Assembly (NCBI GenBank): GCA_025603075.1
Contig: MU626268.1
Location: forward strand, 124,001-188,000
Reading direction: 5' to 3'
DNA: 64,000 nucleotides
DNA from: Neoconidiobolus thromboides FSU 785
Lineage: Eukaryota; Entomophthoromycota; Entomophthoromycetes; Entomophthorales; Neoconidiobolaceae
Below the pieces are notes generated by a model that did not search any database, had not been told where the DNA came from, and was given only the letters and a program-made list of their open reading frames with translations. This document shows, in pieces, positions 1 to 13,167 of this stretch (within the stretch, counting starts at the first letter, position 1; each line of letters begins with the position of its first letter). Position numbers and translations under genes: made by a program.

Positions 1-1965
1 TAGCTAGAATTATCCTTAACATTCAATAGACCGAATATTGGCTTATAATAAACCTTGCTTTTTATTTTAAGTGCTGTTCATTATAAGTAATTGAATAGAA
101 TAGTTGTTATATAGAATGGAAAGTTATTAATAAAATTAATATTGTTTTGTTTATGTCATTTAATAAAAACTAGATTAGCTTTAAGTTGATTAATTTACTA
201 TTGTTAAGTTGATAGTAATATCATTGTTATTCTACTAATTAATGATTGATAAAAATGAAGGATGTTTATTTTATTTATTTTCATATACCAACTTTAATGA
301 TACTATCATTTTTAAATAATACATGGGGATGTTTTTTTTTGACTTCATCATTTTTTCCATCTTTGAGCACTATTTGAATGGAAAAATTATTAGTAAAATT
401 CTTAAACATAAAAATACATCCCCATATCTAAATATTAAAAGTGAGTTAATTTCTATGAATAAGTTTAAAATTCAAGTTAATATATTTAATTTTCTTATTT
501 AGTTTTCTTAAAGCTCGAATTATGATTTGCTTAAACTAAAAAATCAATAAAATTAAGACAATGTTTTTTCTAGTTAGATTTAACTACTAATTTTTCAATC
601 TCTCATTATATAAAAAATGGCTAAACCATGGGTATGTAAAGAGAATAATTCTTGGTTATTCTAATATTTAACCTCCATTATTAAAATGACATATTGATGT
701 CAATCCCTATTTTAAACAAGTGACTTAATGTTTTTATTTTTAAAATGTTTATCAAATTCACCTGGTTAATTAACAACAAAATAATCAACTAAAATAACTA
801 AAGAAATTAAGATGAGATTGCTTTAACTTTACATCTGCTGAAACTTTATCATGACCTGATTTACAGTAACTTTAGAGTCAGTTGCTGTTTATTTGTTCCT
901 TTTCTAATGCTTAATCTGAAGATTCTAGCATGATTTTGACAGTTTTTTATTCTTGAATAAACAGTTAGTTATGTTGAAATATAATTACAGCAGTTGTATT
1001 GATTTATAGTTAGTATCAATTAAATCCTAGTGAAGAGTAGGAGACTACAAGTCATTTCCCTAATTATTGTTTTTTTTGTTACTATTACTGATTGGACAAA
1101 TAATTCACATTCTTATCCTCATACTTCATCATTAAGGCCAAATTATTATTAATAAAAAGGCTCATTTGAGGTAAATTTGGTTTTAATTATAATATAAATT
1201 GTGGGTCACAAAATGAGTATTTTAAGTGTGGGGTGAAAGCGATCATGTTGGTTCCTTGTCAAACTAATATTGATATTAATAAAAGTAATGATATCCGTTA
1301 TTAGAAGGTTACTAATAATATTAAAAGTAAATTCAATTTATTTATTAAAAAGCAGTAGCTTGTTCATATACGAAAAGTGAACCTATGGTCAACCTATCAT
1401 TATTATTATTATAAAACTATAAAACATCAACAAAAAATTAAGTCATTGATTGTTTATGATCCTCTTGATTTTACATCTATTTAAGCTTAGATGTGTGCTG
1501 ATTAACTACTCATTTACAAAAAAAAAACGAATATTAAGTAACAAATCACCATAACAATATAAATCGCCAAGTATAAAATTTATCACTAATTGTTACACAT
1601 TAGAGATTAACCAATACTATTATTAAATCCTTTTAACAAGCTCATAATTCTTGCATAGTTTATTTATGCTTTTTGTATACAAAAACCGACAAATTCCAAA
1701 ATTCAAGCTTGGATTTTTTAATTTCCAAATGATCATGATGTTATTATTTTGACAAATAATATTAGAACAATTATAAAGCATGAGATTAAATGATTTGATT
1801 ATTCTTATATTTGAATTCATGCTATCTACTTTATGTCTAAATCCATAAACTTTGTTGAATATGGGCTTGTAGTAAAATTAAGGTTAAATGAAGTTGATAA
1901 TAATATAAATATAAATTAAATGAAAGGTTAATATTAATTTTTATTTTGTATTTTTATAATTAATT
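1..1965. other. intergenic, AT-rich
   Basis: No convincing exon is seen on either strand. The stretch holds one copy of the foldback repeat (325-423); the rest is low-complexity AT-rich DNA with dense stops. The 65-codon minus-strand frame at 1623-1820 has no protein-like composition. Confidence 0.6.
325..423 (-). mobile_element. foldback MITE copy 1 (reverse)
   Basis: About 99 bp, starting GGGGATG and ending CATCCCC. It contains the family core (AGCACTATTTGAATGG, then TTAGTAAAATTCTTAA). Orientation is called reverse because the core reads GCACTATTTGA rather than TCAAATAGTGC. Confidence 0.85.
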
Positions 1966-3339
1966 ATGACTAATACTGCATTCAACTCTTTCCGATTAAC
2001 AAAAGATAACTATTCCATGGATAGTCTTCAACTTAAAGATGAACATGTGTCTTTATCATTAAGTAATCAACTTAATGAGGAACAAGATCTCAATAATGAT
2101 ACAATGAAAAACGATAGCAATGAGTTAATATTATCCCAACTATCAACGATAACTTCACAGCAATTGGCTTTTTTTGATAACGATAAAGATACTCAAACAG
2201 AAATTATTCAAGTCCGCCTGGATTATTTTAACGAAACAAAAGATAAAATAGCATTTAGTATTCAACAAAATATTGATATAAAAAATAAGAAAAGCGAGTT
2301 TGAGGGAAATACAAGAAAAATGGAATTTTATTATCCATTTTTAAATAAAGAATGGGATAAGAATTATAGATTGATTAATTTTAATGTACCTGAAATCATG
2401 AAAATGGAATTTAGTTATTTTAATCAAGTTAATAATAATATACTAAATAGCGATAGTAATAATAGTATCATCCTTAACGATGGTTTAAGTAGTATTCAAT
2501 TTCGATTAACTGATAGCCAAGATAGTTTATCTAGTCTATCCAATAAAGAATCATCGGATGATAATTTAGAATCTTATCCCAAATTAATCTTCAAATCTTC
2601 TATTGGCGATAAATCCTCTATGTTGGACAATAATTCGGATTTATATAAAGTATTTGAACGTAGTGTTGAACTGGAAAGTAAAAGTTCGACGAATCGACTG
2701 GATGAGTTTATTTTGTATCAAAATGAAAAAGAACAAGAAAGAAATTCTAAATTAGAATTTCATGACAACTTTAGTTTAACTTCCAATGATGAGGAGTATA
2801 ATATATTTGAAAGAAATATTGAAACTTCCCCCATAATTACAAGTCCAATCATTAGTTTGAATGGCATTGTAGATAGTGTATTAAATAGAGAATCCATACA
2901 TGAAGAGATAATTCTAAAAGATATTAAAAATATACAATCCCCTCGTCATACGGTTGTTATCAATGAAGAGGATTTTAATTCACCTCATTTGTCCTTTGAT
3001 TTACCAAAAATTGATGTGGAACCTTTTAAGCCATTTGAAGAGGAACACACTTTCGATAAACAAAGAAACTCTCAAGATGACTCACTAAAATTAACAATGA
3101 GTTATGATTTAACAGAAGGTTATGCAACTACCGATTTCAGCATCCCATTAAAATTTCAACGATACAATGGCTTATCAAAAGGAGAAAATAACACTGGATT
3201 ATCAACAAGGAATAAGACGGATCGAATTAGTAATCAAAACCATACTAAATTTCATAGTTTAAAACATAAATTCCAATCTCGTCTTTTTAGCTTCAAATTA
3301 TTTAAAAAAAATAAGGTTGGAAATATTCATGAAATTTAA
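1966..3339 (+). CDS. Ser/Asn/Asp-rich protein of unknown function, 457 aa
   Basis: A single uninterrupted frame of 457 codons begins at ATG 1966, just after a T-rich leader. I recognise no domain. The protein is acidic and rich in Ser, Asn, Asp and Glu, with many short SSL/DSN stretches. It ends in a basic, aromatic tail (about residues 425-450: HKFQSRLFSFKLFKKNK) that could be a membrane- or nucleic-acid-binding patch. No signal peptide or transmembrane segment is seen. Such a long open frame in DNA this rich in AT argues that it is translated. It is probably a largely disordered regulatory protein, but no function can be assigned. The next gene (3603) lies 263 bp downstream on the same strand. 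Confidence 0.7.
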   Translation: MTNTAFNSFRLTKDNYSMDSLQLKDEHVSLSLSNQLNEEQDLNNDTMKNDSNELILSQLSTITSQQLAFFDNDKDTQTEIIQVRLDYFNETKDKIAFSIQQNIDIKNKKSEFEGNTRKMEFYYPFLNKEWDKNYRLINFNVPEIMKMEFSYFNQVNNNILNSDSNNSIILNDGLSSIQFRLTDSQDSLSSLSNKESSDDNLESYPKLIFKSSIGDKSSMLDNNSDLYKVFERSVELESKSSTNRLDEFILYQNEKEQERNSKLEFHDNFSLTSNDEEYNIFERNIETSPIITSPIISLNGIVDSVLNRESIHEEIILKDIKNIQSPRHTVVINEEDFNSPHLSFDLPKIDVEPFKPFEEEHTFDKQRNSQDDSLKLTMSYDLTEGYATTDFSIPLKFQRYNGLSKGENNTGLSTRNKTDRISNQNHTKFHSLKHKFQSRLFSFKLFKKNKVGNIHEI

Positions 3340-3602
3340 AGTATAAAAATGACCCAAAATTCAATTATTTCAATTGCTTCTAGTACTATCCACTGTTATC
3401 TATAATTCATTTACACTCTTCTTATAATAATAAAGTAAACCTAATTGTTTATTAATGTCTTACCATTCACATGTTATTAACGCGAAGTTTAAACCTTATT
3501 TTAATAAAAAGTTATAAAAATAAAAATAAAACTCAGTTTCTTTATTAGATTTTTTATATTTTGTATTTTTATATTTTGAGCTTTGATTATTGTCTGTCTA
3601 CT

Positions 3603-4102
3603 ATGGTTTACAACTTCACTTATCAACAAGTCACTACTACTGAACAATTAAATTCAGCTTATTCTATCCGTCATGAAGTATTTTGTATTGGCCAAAACGT
3701 GGATCCAAATTATGAAAGAGATGGGTAAATGCATTACATTCAAATTATAAATTAAAACAATAACTAACTCATTCTCTCAGAATTGATACCACCGCCACTC
3801 ATTTCATTGCTTTAGATGGCAAAAAGGCTGTCGGTACTTTACGCAGTCATCAAATCCCTTCTAGTGAATATCAATTATCCCGTATAGCAGTCTTACCTGA
3901 ATATCAAGGTAAAGGAGTAGGGAAAGGATTAATTTCTTATAGCGAAGAAAAACTAAAGGAAGATTTTGGTAGCGTCAAAATCATTTTAGAAGCTCAAAAA
4001 GAAAAGATTGGATTTTATCAACGTTTAGGTTATGAGCTAAAAGATGCTACTACTTTTCTTAAACAAAATATTGTACATGTAATTATGATTAAAATTTTGT
4101 AA
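3603..4102 (+). CDS. GNAT-family N-acetyltransferase, 147 aa
   Basis: Two exons, 3603-3724 and 3781-4102, joined by a 56-nt GT...CAG intron; neither exon is long enough to stand out alone. The joined frame gives 147 residues. It shows a complete small GNAT fold: an N-terminal SIRHEVF segment as in ElaA-like acetyltransferases, the central strand VGTLRS, then the acetyl-CoA motif A RIAVLPEYQGKGVGKGL (about residues 76-92; the R/Q-x-x-G-x-G/A loop is QGKGVGKG). It ends with a motif B segment, GFYQRLGYEL. Family members move an acetyl group from acetyl-CoA to an amine; the substrate cannot be told. It ends about 100 bp before the convergent Rad54 gene. Confidence 0.88.
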
Positions 4103-4201
4103 AAAAATTGATTCTATCTTGAATTTCAACTTATATTATTTTATTATCAAAAACAAGCTACCAAATATTTTATTAAAAAATCACAAAATACGCTTCCTTC
4201 T

Positions 4202-7200
4202 TTAGTCTTTAAATATCTCTGATACATGTGATTTGTATTGAAATACGTAGCTCAATGCATCAAAATCTTTAGTAGCTTCTTTTAATTCTTTATCGGCTAA
4301 CTTATGGCGACTCTGCTTTGGAAAATGAGACCAAGAAGAGATATCCGGATAGGTAGAATTCTCTCTATCAACCTCGTCACATGATCCTTTACAACCATAG
4401 GTATCATGTGTCTCACACTCCGCTTCATTGATCTTAAATAATTCCCTTAAATCTGTTAATGAAAAATGTCTTTCAGATTGTTCTTCATCTACTACACAAT
4501 TTGATAATGCTTGCTTATGACTTTGTCGTTGAAAGATCTTTTCTTCCAGTGTACCAACTGCAATCAATCGATATATAAAGCATGTTTTCTTTTGTCCATC
4601 TCGCCAAACACGTGCCAATGCTTGCTGATCGGATGCTGGGTTCCAATCGGGGTCAAACAAAAATAATCGGTTGGCGCCTATTAAATTAATACCACAGCCT
4701 CCTGCTTTACTACTCAATAAAAATAAAAATTCATTCCCTTCTGGATCATTAAATTTATCTACTAATTTTTGTCTCTTGTTAATTGTCATCGAGCCATCCA
4801 ACCTTAAAAAAGGGAATCTAAATTAACAAAGCAATTAATATTACTAATATAGTTAATATCATAATTATTACCTTCTCATCTTTGATAACTTTTCAAACAT
4901 ATCCAATGTTTGTGTATAATTTGAAATTAACACCACTTTATCAGTAGTAGTTTTACGTATTAATCTCAACATATTATCCAACAACACTAATTTACTCGAA
5001 TATTCTACGTTTAAATCAGAATACCCACCTCCTCTAACTGCATTACGTGCTGAACGATCATTGGATTGAGCCATATAATATTCTGGTACAATCATTTCTG
5101 CACCTTGGATATCCTCTGGGTATTTTAAAAGAGAAGGATGATTAACTAACTTTTTTAAAATATTGATAGCTTGAAGTGATGTTGCCTTTTGCCCACTTTT
5201 TTCTTCTAGCAAATTTTTTACATTTTTAGAATTAATAAATTTTTGATATAGTGTCTTTTGTGTATCACTTAATTTACAAAATACAATATGCTCATATTTC
5301 GTTGGTAAATATTTGATCAATAAATCATTGGTACGTCTAATAATAATCTTTGATACTTTGGCATTTAACTCCTTTAGTTTTTCATCCCCAATATCTCGAT
5401 CCCTTTGAGTAGCTGCTGCATCTCTTCCTTTTAAAATTGGGTTCTCAAAATTACTACGAAATTCATTCTCACTCCCCAATAAATTGGGGTTAGTAAAAGA
5501 TAATATGGAAAAATATTCAGATAAATCATTCTAGTTAAATGATAAAATATTATTAATATGTTTCATTAATTAATTACTACTTTTTAATTTCTTACTTGAA
5601 TTGGTGTTCCTGATAAAATTACCCTTCGTTTAACATTTAATTGGTTCAATGCTTGAAACGTTTGATTCTTTGAATTTTTTAATCGATGTCCCTCATCACA
5701 TAATAGCAATCCAATTTCTGCATTACCCAATTGAGGTACGACTGACCTTAATGTTTCATATGAAATAATCAAAACTAGATAATTACTTTTACTACTTATA
5801 CTATTATAATTAGTCAATAATTTTACCTTGTGTGGAGCGATATCCTTGATCTTTAAGAAAGCGCAGAAGATCCATACTCAATTGGTCTCTAGCTGAACCA
5901 AGCTGGGCATTTACTTTATAATCACAAACAATGGGATTAACTCTACCTTTACCTAACCACTTTACCAATTCATTGGCCCAATTGTTCACCAAACTGGAAG
6001 GACAAGCAATAACACATCTTTCAGCTGTAGCCTTTCCAGGGGTTGGTGACTGTTTGAGCAACGTCCAAAGCAGGGTTATACACTGTAAGGTTTTACCAAG
6101 CCCCATTTCGTCAGCCATGATACAACCATAGTTATCTTTAACTCTAAGCCCAGTGACACAATCATATAAAAATTTCACTCCCTCCACTTGATGGGGTCTT
6201 AAAACTTTAGCTAATCTTGGATCAACAACCACTGCTATTTCCGGTAACCCTTCGATCTCTTTATTTGATTGCAAAGCCTTAGCTAATTTCGCTTCAAGTT
6301 TTACTTTTTCATTTTCGCTTATCGTTTTACTTGGCCTATATAAAACAAGCGCGCCTTCTCGATCCGGATCATACAATGGCCTCATTAAAGCTCTGAAATT
6401 AAATCTTGGTCTTAATCCCAATGGTACTGAGTTATAATCGAAATTTTTATATTCTTCTTGCATGGCTGGATCACTATATGGTAGTGTATATGGTCTATCA
6501 GGGTTTCCCTTTTCCTCTTTTCCATTAAATCGTATGCCAAGTGGAACATATTGACTTGGATCATCTCGTCTTGCTTCCCATCCCCTAGTTCTTCCAGCCA
6601 TCATTGGATTTACAAATGGTCTATGCACGAATTTTTCTTGACGAGTATAAAAGCTCCTCAAACCTAAAGATCCCATTATTGAGGATTGGCTGACAACACT
6701 CATTTCTTTTACCACATTTCCCTCTTTAGCTCCCTGCTTTTGTCCAATCACTACTGTTATCTTTTTTGCCTTTTTAGCTACTGGTGACTCTTCCTTATCA
6801 CTACCTTTGTATTCCCATTCATCACTATCTTTATCATCTAATTTAGTACTTTCTTTATCATCCAATTTATCACCTTCTTTATCCTCCCATGCTTCACTTG
6901 CAGCCTTTTTTAAACTAGCTAATAACTCATCACTATCCTCTCCACTTGATATGATTAGCTCTTCTTCCACTTCGGCCACTTTATTTGTAGGACTCGCTAA
7001 CTGTTTGTCTGATTCTTGAGAAAGAGGAATATCTACATTCTTATCCACCATCCCGCCCGTTTTAATATGAGAGCTCGCTTTACTCTGAGAAGTCTTTTGA
7101 GAATCTACTTTATTTTGAGAAGATTTTTGAGAATCCACTTTATTTTGGGAAGTTGGTTTTTGCGATGGTGTTTCCTTAACCACCTTTTTAACTGAAACAA

Positions 7201-7432
7201 AATCATCTTCATAGATATCATCGTACATTGTCATGATCTCATCTTCCAAACTAGTACCTGTTGTGTTCAATGATTTTAAGCCATTGTTCTTCACCCTCTC
7301 ACGTTCTCTTTTTCGTAAGGTGCTATAATTATCTGCCTGTATTTCTTCTATCGTTGGCTCGCGATAACTTATCATCATCGCTTTTCGTCGCATTGGTCGT
7401 TCGCCTTTGGTAGGGGTATTGATATCTTTCAT
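4202..7432 (-). CDS. RAD54: Rad54-type SWI2/SNF2 DNA translocase, 1014 aa
   Basis: Four exons on the minus strand: 7432-5827, 5774-5596, 5530-4872 and 4802-4202, with short GT-AG introns. Rad54 is a double-stranded DNA translocase that works with Rad51 in homologous recombination. Residues about 90-225 are low-complexity, with repeated NKVDSQK units. The helicase core follows: LRPHQVEGV (about 411), Walker A DEMGLGKT (441-448), Walker B region [20 protein letters not shown] across the intron 2 junction, and lobe 2 with [37 protein letters not shown] and [30 protein letters not shown] and the C-terminal Rad54 layout separate it from ISWI or CHD enzymes. Rdh54 is the main alternative. The N-terminal part is longer than usual. 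The start at 7432 is the first ATG of the long frame. Confidence 0.93.
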
Positions 7433-8942
7433 TGGTAGTTGATTTTGGAAGCAGTTAATTTTGAAAGTGAGTTAGAATTGGAGATTTGGAAATTTGAAAA
7501 AAGTTGGGCTTTAAACACGATTAGGGCAAATTTATCTCTTTCTCAAAAACTGCGCTTTTATTTGTTTTTTTACGATGATTTACTTGTTTTGAAAGACTAT
7601 AAGCAAACGAATCATTTAGCAGTAATTTACGAGCTCGAGACTTGTAATTAGATAGATTTTTAGTAAAATTCACGTAATTTGCCTTAAGTTCATAGGGAGT
7701 TGAAGCAGTTTTTCGTGATTTTAGAGGATCGTGATTGGTATCGGCGTTTTAATTGGTTATAATGTGACTACAATGGAATTTTTCATGAATTTTTCCATAC
7801 ATGGAAAAAGATTTTGTATTTGATCTATGTCTACAATTCAATTAGTTGAATGAATCATTTAGTATAGCTTAGTTTTTTTGAACATCATTCTTATTTGTGT
7901 TTTAATTGAAGTAAAGTATGCTTTATGTTCAATGTTATATTTTGCATTATGGATTTAGAACGTTCTCTAAACTTTCTTCAATATCATGTGCCACTTGATA
8001 AAGCTTTACCCAAAGTATTAAGAGTATTTAGCTTAAATTAATAGTTTATTAAATTGCCTGTTGTCTATTAAACATATTTAAAGTTAATCTTGTTTTTTAA
8101 TTTTTATTTTAGTCATTATTATTTAAATCCTACTGTCTAATCTGTCTGTTTATTTTATGTAAATTATTATATTTAATGGTTTGTGAATTAACGGAGTATA
8201 ATGAGTTACTTCACCTGGTTTCCACGATGTTAAACTATTATAGGCGATCTGCTTCATCTTTATTTCTACACTAATCGTAACTACTAAACCACTGGTTATT
8301 TGTATTGCTGCTCGACACTGTATGTAGGCTCATAGTATTGTCATGTATTTGTCTTTAATTTTTTAATTCGTTAATTGCCTTTGAATTAATAAGAAGTTAA
8401 TAATTTAAATTTTTGCTTAAATAATTTGATGATCCAAATAACATTAGCACTGTTCTATTTGACTTCCTTGCTATACACAGCTCTTCTATTTATATTTAAA
8501 CTTCTATCATTTTATTATTTTATATAAATGTTATCTTTGAATTTTCTTTAAAAATAGCTTTCTTTTTCCCTCTTGAAGCTAAAGAATGAAATGGGGTTTA
8601 GATGAGTAATGTGATAATATCTATAAAGTTGATCATCTCAATCTGTCATTTTATGTAACATAGTTACTACTATTACCACTCAACATATTATAATTAATAT
8701 AAATATACTATGAAAATAAAGACAAAGTCTAAAAAATCAGATAAAATTACAACTTAAATTTAAATTCTCAACCTTATTTTCTTGGAATAAGTAAGAAAAG
8801 AACAAAATAAGTAAAAAGGTGCTAAAAATGACCATATGAAAAATGTGCCAATTTTTGCTTGCACTGATGATGTTGAGCCAAGATTAGAAACAAAAAAAAA
8901 GAAAATAGGAGATTGTGATTTTTTATGTTGGTTTAAATAAAA
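7433..8942. other. intergenic, Rad54 to RhoGEF
   Basis: A head-to-head spacer that should hold promoters for both flanking genes. It has one 30-codon open frame with plausible codons (7949-8041), which I do not call a gene. No foldback repeat is seen here. Confidence 0.5.
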
Positions 8943-11900
8943 ATGAGTATACAAGAGGTAGGATAGTTAATAAATTAACAAAATTAATCAAATTAACGAA
9001 AAAAAGAGAATTCATACTTTAGAAAAGAAAGTACATTTAAAGAGAGAAGAATTAGCTAGGACAGAAAGTAGGCCAGAAGATAGGGGAGACAAAAAGGAAG
9101 GTTTAAAAAAAGAGATAGAAATAATATATAACAAATACCCATTTTTAAGCGAATGGGATAAAGTATTTAAAGCTGATAATAAGACTAATACAAACTTTGA
9201 GCCGTCAAAAGAGAAGCTTAAAGAGCTAACAACCCGTGCAGATTTGATAAAAAAGGAACTGAGTAAATCATCTATGAATGACAACTCAACATCTAAAAAG
9301 ATTTTAGACTTAAAATATGAGCTGTTCTGCATAAAGGATTCCATTGAATATGGGTACAGTTTAGAGAATTCAAATAGCAACTCGTTTCCAACTTTGAACT
9401 TAACTTCTGGAGACTCTTCGCTATCGAAAAAGACAGCAGCGTTATTGGCACAAAGGATGGAGGCTTTGAAAATGAATTTAAATCAAAACTCGATTCCACA
9501 GGATGCTCTAGATAGAAGGGAGACTTATAAAAGAAAGCTAGAGATGGAAAAAGAAGAGCAGGACGTTAAGTACAAAATTATGAGAGAAGAGTTGGATAGG
9601 ATGGTGATTGAGTTTGATAATAAAGTCAACAAGTCAGGTCTTTCAGCAGTACCATTGAATTCAAATAAGGTGGAAGAACTTAAAAACCAGGCTTTAGCGT
9701 GGAAGAATTTTTCTTTGAAAAGTAAAGAGACCCAAGTGCTTTTAGGTAAACTGACTAGTAATTCTACTAATACCAAAATGTCACACGAGTCTAAAAATAT
9801 TGAAAAAATGAATAATACGCTTCCTTCAAGCTTAAAATATGGTTCAAATACAACACAATACAGTAATAATAATTCGAGGATGACAATCAATAATATGTTC
9901 AATAAGCACAATGAGGTTAATGGGAAAGATACAATAAAAAATGAAGCTAAAAAAGATCCAATAACAAAGCAAAGTCGGTCAATAACCTATAATGATAAAG
10001 AAAAAAGTACTTTTAAAGAACAAAGCCAAACAACAACTTATAATGATAAAGAAGAGAACACGATTGAAAGAGATGAAAAAGAAGGTGGGGATTTTGATTT
10101 AATATCAGACCGTTTAGCAATTGAACAAGCAAGTAAAAAAGCAAGAGAAAAAGCAAAGATGTTTGAAATAGCAAGCAATTCTTATGTGCCTAAACGGCCA
10201 ATGAGTCCCAAACCTCAATTCAAACCACAAGTTAAACCTAAACCTCAACAAATCCAAAATTATAGTAAGCCAGTTATAAACGTAATTCCAGCTGCTCAGC
10301 AAAGTATTAGTAAAGAAAGAGAGAAAAAGGATGAGATAATGAAAAAGCAAGAGCGGGATCGAATACTCCGAGATAAACTTAAAGAGCAAGGAGATAATCA
10401 AAATCAAGAATCAAGTATTGAAGATATTCGAAAAGCAGCTAGGAAAGCAAGATCTCATTTCCAGGATGCACAGAGTGGCAACACTGAAGTTGATAAATTT
10501 GAAGTTAAAAAAGAAAGCAAAGTACCACCTCCAGTTAAAGCTAAGCCCTCCTTCTTGAACAATAGTAGCCTCAAACCAGAAGTAAAAGAGAAGAGTAATC
10601 ATGTTAGAAAAATATCGAATGAAATAAATGAGCATAAAATCAGTTTAAATTCTATAATAACAAAAGAGCATAAAACTGATTTGAGCCCTGTAGTAACAAA
10701 TGATTTAGAAACTAGCAATAGAATAGCTGATGAGCTGAAAAACGAGTTGCAAGATAGCAATAAGTTGGTTGAGGAAGTAGCTAACGAGTCACAAAGTGAT
10801 GATAGAATACCATACAATCAAGCTAATTTTAATGATAAATATGAATTAAATGATAACCATCATACTGCTATGGGAGCAAAGGAAGTATTTGAGCAATTAG
10901 AGCAGAAAGGTGATTATTCAGTGAATAATATTGTGCCATTAAACAATCAAAATAATAACGATAAAACCTCTAATACACAAAATGAAGCCGGCTCAGCCTA
11001 TAAAGTATCAAATCTAAATGATGTTTATGGAAAAGCCACTAAAGAAAATGGTAATTATAATCAAATAGCAAGCGAACATGTTGAACCTGTACAAGAAACA
11101 TCAACCCTAAACCAAGAATATATTGTTGCTACTCAAGATCTACCAAGCTCAGAAAATCCATGGGTTGTACGGGCATTATATGACTATTCAGATTACGGTT
11201 CAGAATTAGGCAGTAATACAGTAGAGATTAAGGCTGGACAAGTTATTTATATCACAAGTTTACCAGAAGATAATATCGAATGGTGTATGGGATACATTGA
11301 AAGTAAAAGAGATTTACTATGTTGGGTACCTACTTCTTATCTAGAGATGCCAGAATCATTTTATAAATTAAAAGAAAGTAAGGGTGAGAATGATAATGAC
11401 AATGAGATTGAGAATGAAGTTGGAATTGAAATTGAAACTCAGAGTATGGAAGCTAATGATCATTTTGCGGATGAGACAAGCCAAATTGAAAATGAAGCTA
11501 CACCTTCAGCTACTTTACTATGTGATTGGGAAGCAGAAGTCGAAGGCGGAGTTACTATGGTTTTTGAACAAGGATTAAGAGTGGATATCCTTGATATTAG
11601 TAACCCAGATTGGTATTTAGCACGTCACCCATCCAATCAAGCGTTAGCCTATTTACCCGCCGACCAATTATTTATATCAAATGATAATCCATTCTATAGT
11701 ATTTCATTAAAGCAAAGCTATGATACAGAAAGCGAACAAGTCTACAACTCGGACTCAGAGCATTTTGATGTCGAATCTAGGCTATCTAAATTAGGAATAA
11801 GTAGAAATTCATCTCTAAGAAAAGTTCAATCTTCTCACAGTCTGTCTACAACTGACTATAACGATATGGATAGAATGAGTGTAAGTAGTTTAAACTAATT

Positions 11901-13167
11901 TTATAAACATTTATATTAACTTTTTGTTAGTCCCCGCATAGGCTAGGTTGGGCTAGCCAAGTTGATCAAGAAGCACTTAACGGGTTGGATCAAAATGAGA
12001 TTAAACGAAGAGAAGCAATCCATGAGTTGATAGCAACTGAAAAAACATATTTAAGGGATATGCAATTAGTAGTTGATTTGTTTTTAACGCCTTTGGAAGG
12101 GCAACTAAATGGTAGCGAAATTAAATTGATCTTTTCGAATTTAAGTACCGTCGTTATGGTTAATACCATGTTTTTATCAGCTTTAGAAGGCATGTGTGGT
12201 GAATTAACTGAGAACACATGCATTGGGGAACTCTTTTTAGAGTACGCTGACCAGTTTGCATGTTACGCAGAATATTGTGGCAATCAAGCAGCCTCATCAA
12301 GGTTTGTGCAAAACAAAATACAAACAGATATCAATTTTTCAACACTCTTGAAGAACATTTCATTCAAGCCAGAGTGTAGGATGCTAACGCTATCCTCCTT
12401 TCTTTTAGAACCAGTTCAAAGAATCACTAGATATCCATTGCTGCTAAAAAATGTAACTAATAGCTTAATTTCTAGTATTATGTTTAACATTTTACTCATT
12501 TAGGTTTTAAAATACACTAACAAAAATCATAGTGACTACGAAGCGTTAGAAAGAGCAATCATCAAGGCTGAGACTATGTTAGAAGATATAAATCGACAAG
12601 CACAAGCATCAGAAAATGCACAGCAACTTTTAGAGTTAAGTAGACAGATTGATTTACATAATTATCCAGATTTCAAGTTAAATGGGCTTACACGTAACTT
12701 GGGGCCGCGTCAAGCCATCATTGATGGACCAGTAAATAAGCATAAGTCTGGTAGACAGCTACATGCCTTTTTGTTTAACGATCTATTACTAATTACACAA
12801 CCAAATTCTAATTCAAATATAGTCAAATATACGTTATATTTACCAGTAAGTTTATTTCACTTTCTTATTAACAACTTAACTTAACTTAACTTTCTTTAGC
12901 CTATGCCTTTAGCTCGACTTAAAATCAGGGATGCTCAAACAGCACAGGGCAGAAGGGGAATATTTTCACCATATGGTAAGTTCATTATGTTAATATTAGG
13001 CTGAGTTATTTATTATTATCTTAGATGATACTTGCTTCCAAATAATTCATATTAAAGAAGTAATAACATTGAAAGCATCAACACCCTCTACTAAAAAGAA
13101 ATGGATATCCGAAGTCACTAAAGCCATCGATCTTGCTGTTAATGCTGAAAAGATGAGCCGATTTTAA
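8943..13167 (+). CDS. intersectin-like SH3-SH3-RhoGEF(DH)-PH protein, 1323 aa
   Basis: Six exons: 8943-8957, 9007-11880, 11931-12452, 12504-12845, 12900-12975 and 13025-13167. Exon 1 (MSIQE) is inferred from phase and splice sites; the rest is firm. The N-terminal third is coiled coil (LEKKVHLKREELAR onwards), followed by a Lys/Glu-rich linker with a Pro-Lys stretch (KPQFKPQVKPKPQ). Then come SH3-1 (ALYDYSDYGSELGSNTVEIK), SH3-2 (LLCDWEAEVEGGVTMVFEQG), a DH domain (IHELIATEKTYLRDMQ...LLEPVQRITRYPLLLKNV) and a PH domain (AFLFNDLLLIT ... KKWISEVTKAI). DH-PH proteins exchange nucleotide on Rho/Cdc42 GTPases. The SH3-SH3-DH-PH order matches intersectin, which couples endocytosis to actin, but no EH domain is present. 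The target GTPase is unknown. Confidence 0.88.

Noticed and set aside
1623-1820. 65-codon minus-strand frame
   Set aside because: Asn/Ile/Lys-rich composition as expected from AT-rich non-coding DNA, with no motif.
7439-7651. 70-codon plus-strand frame upstream of RAD54
   Set aside because: No homology is recognised, it lies in the promoter region and has no supporting splice or domain pattern.
9012-10817. Several long minus-strand frames opposite the RhoGEF gene
   Set aside because: They are antisense to Lys/Glu/Asn-rich coding sequence and read as Leu/Phe/Ser-rich noise.
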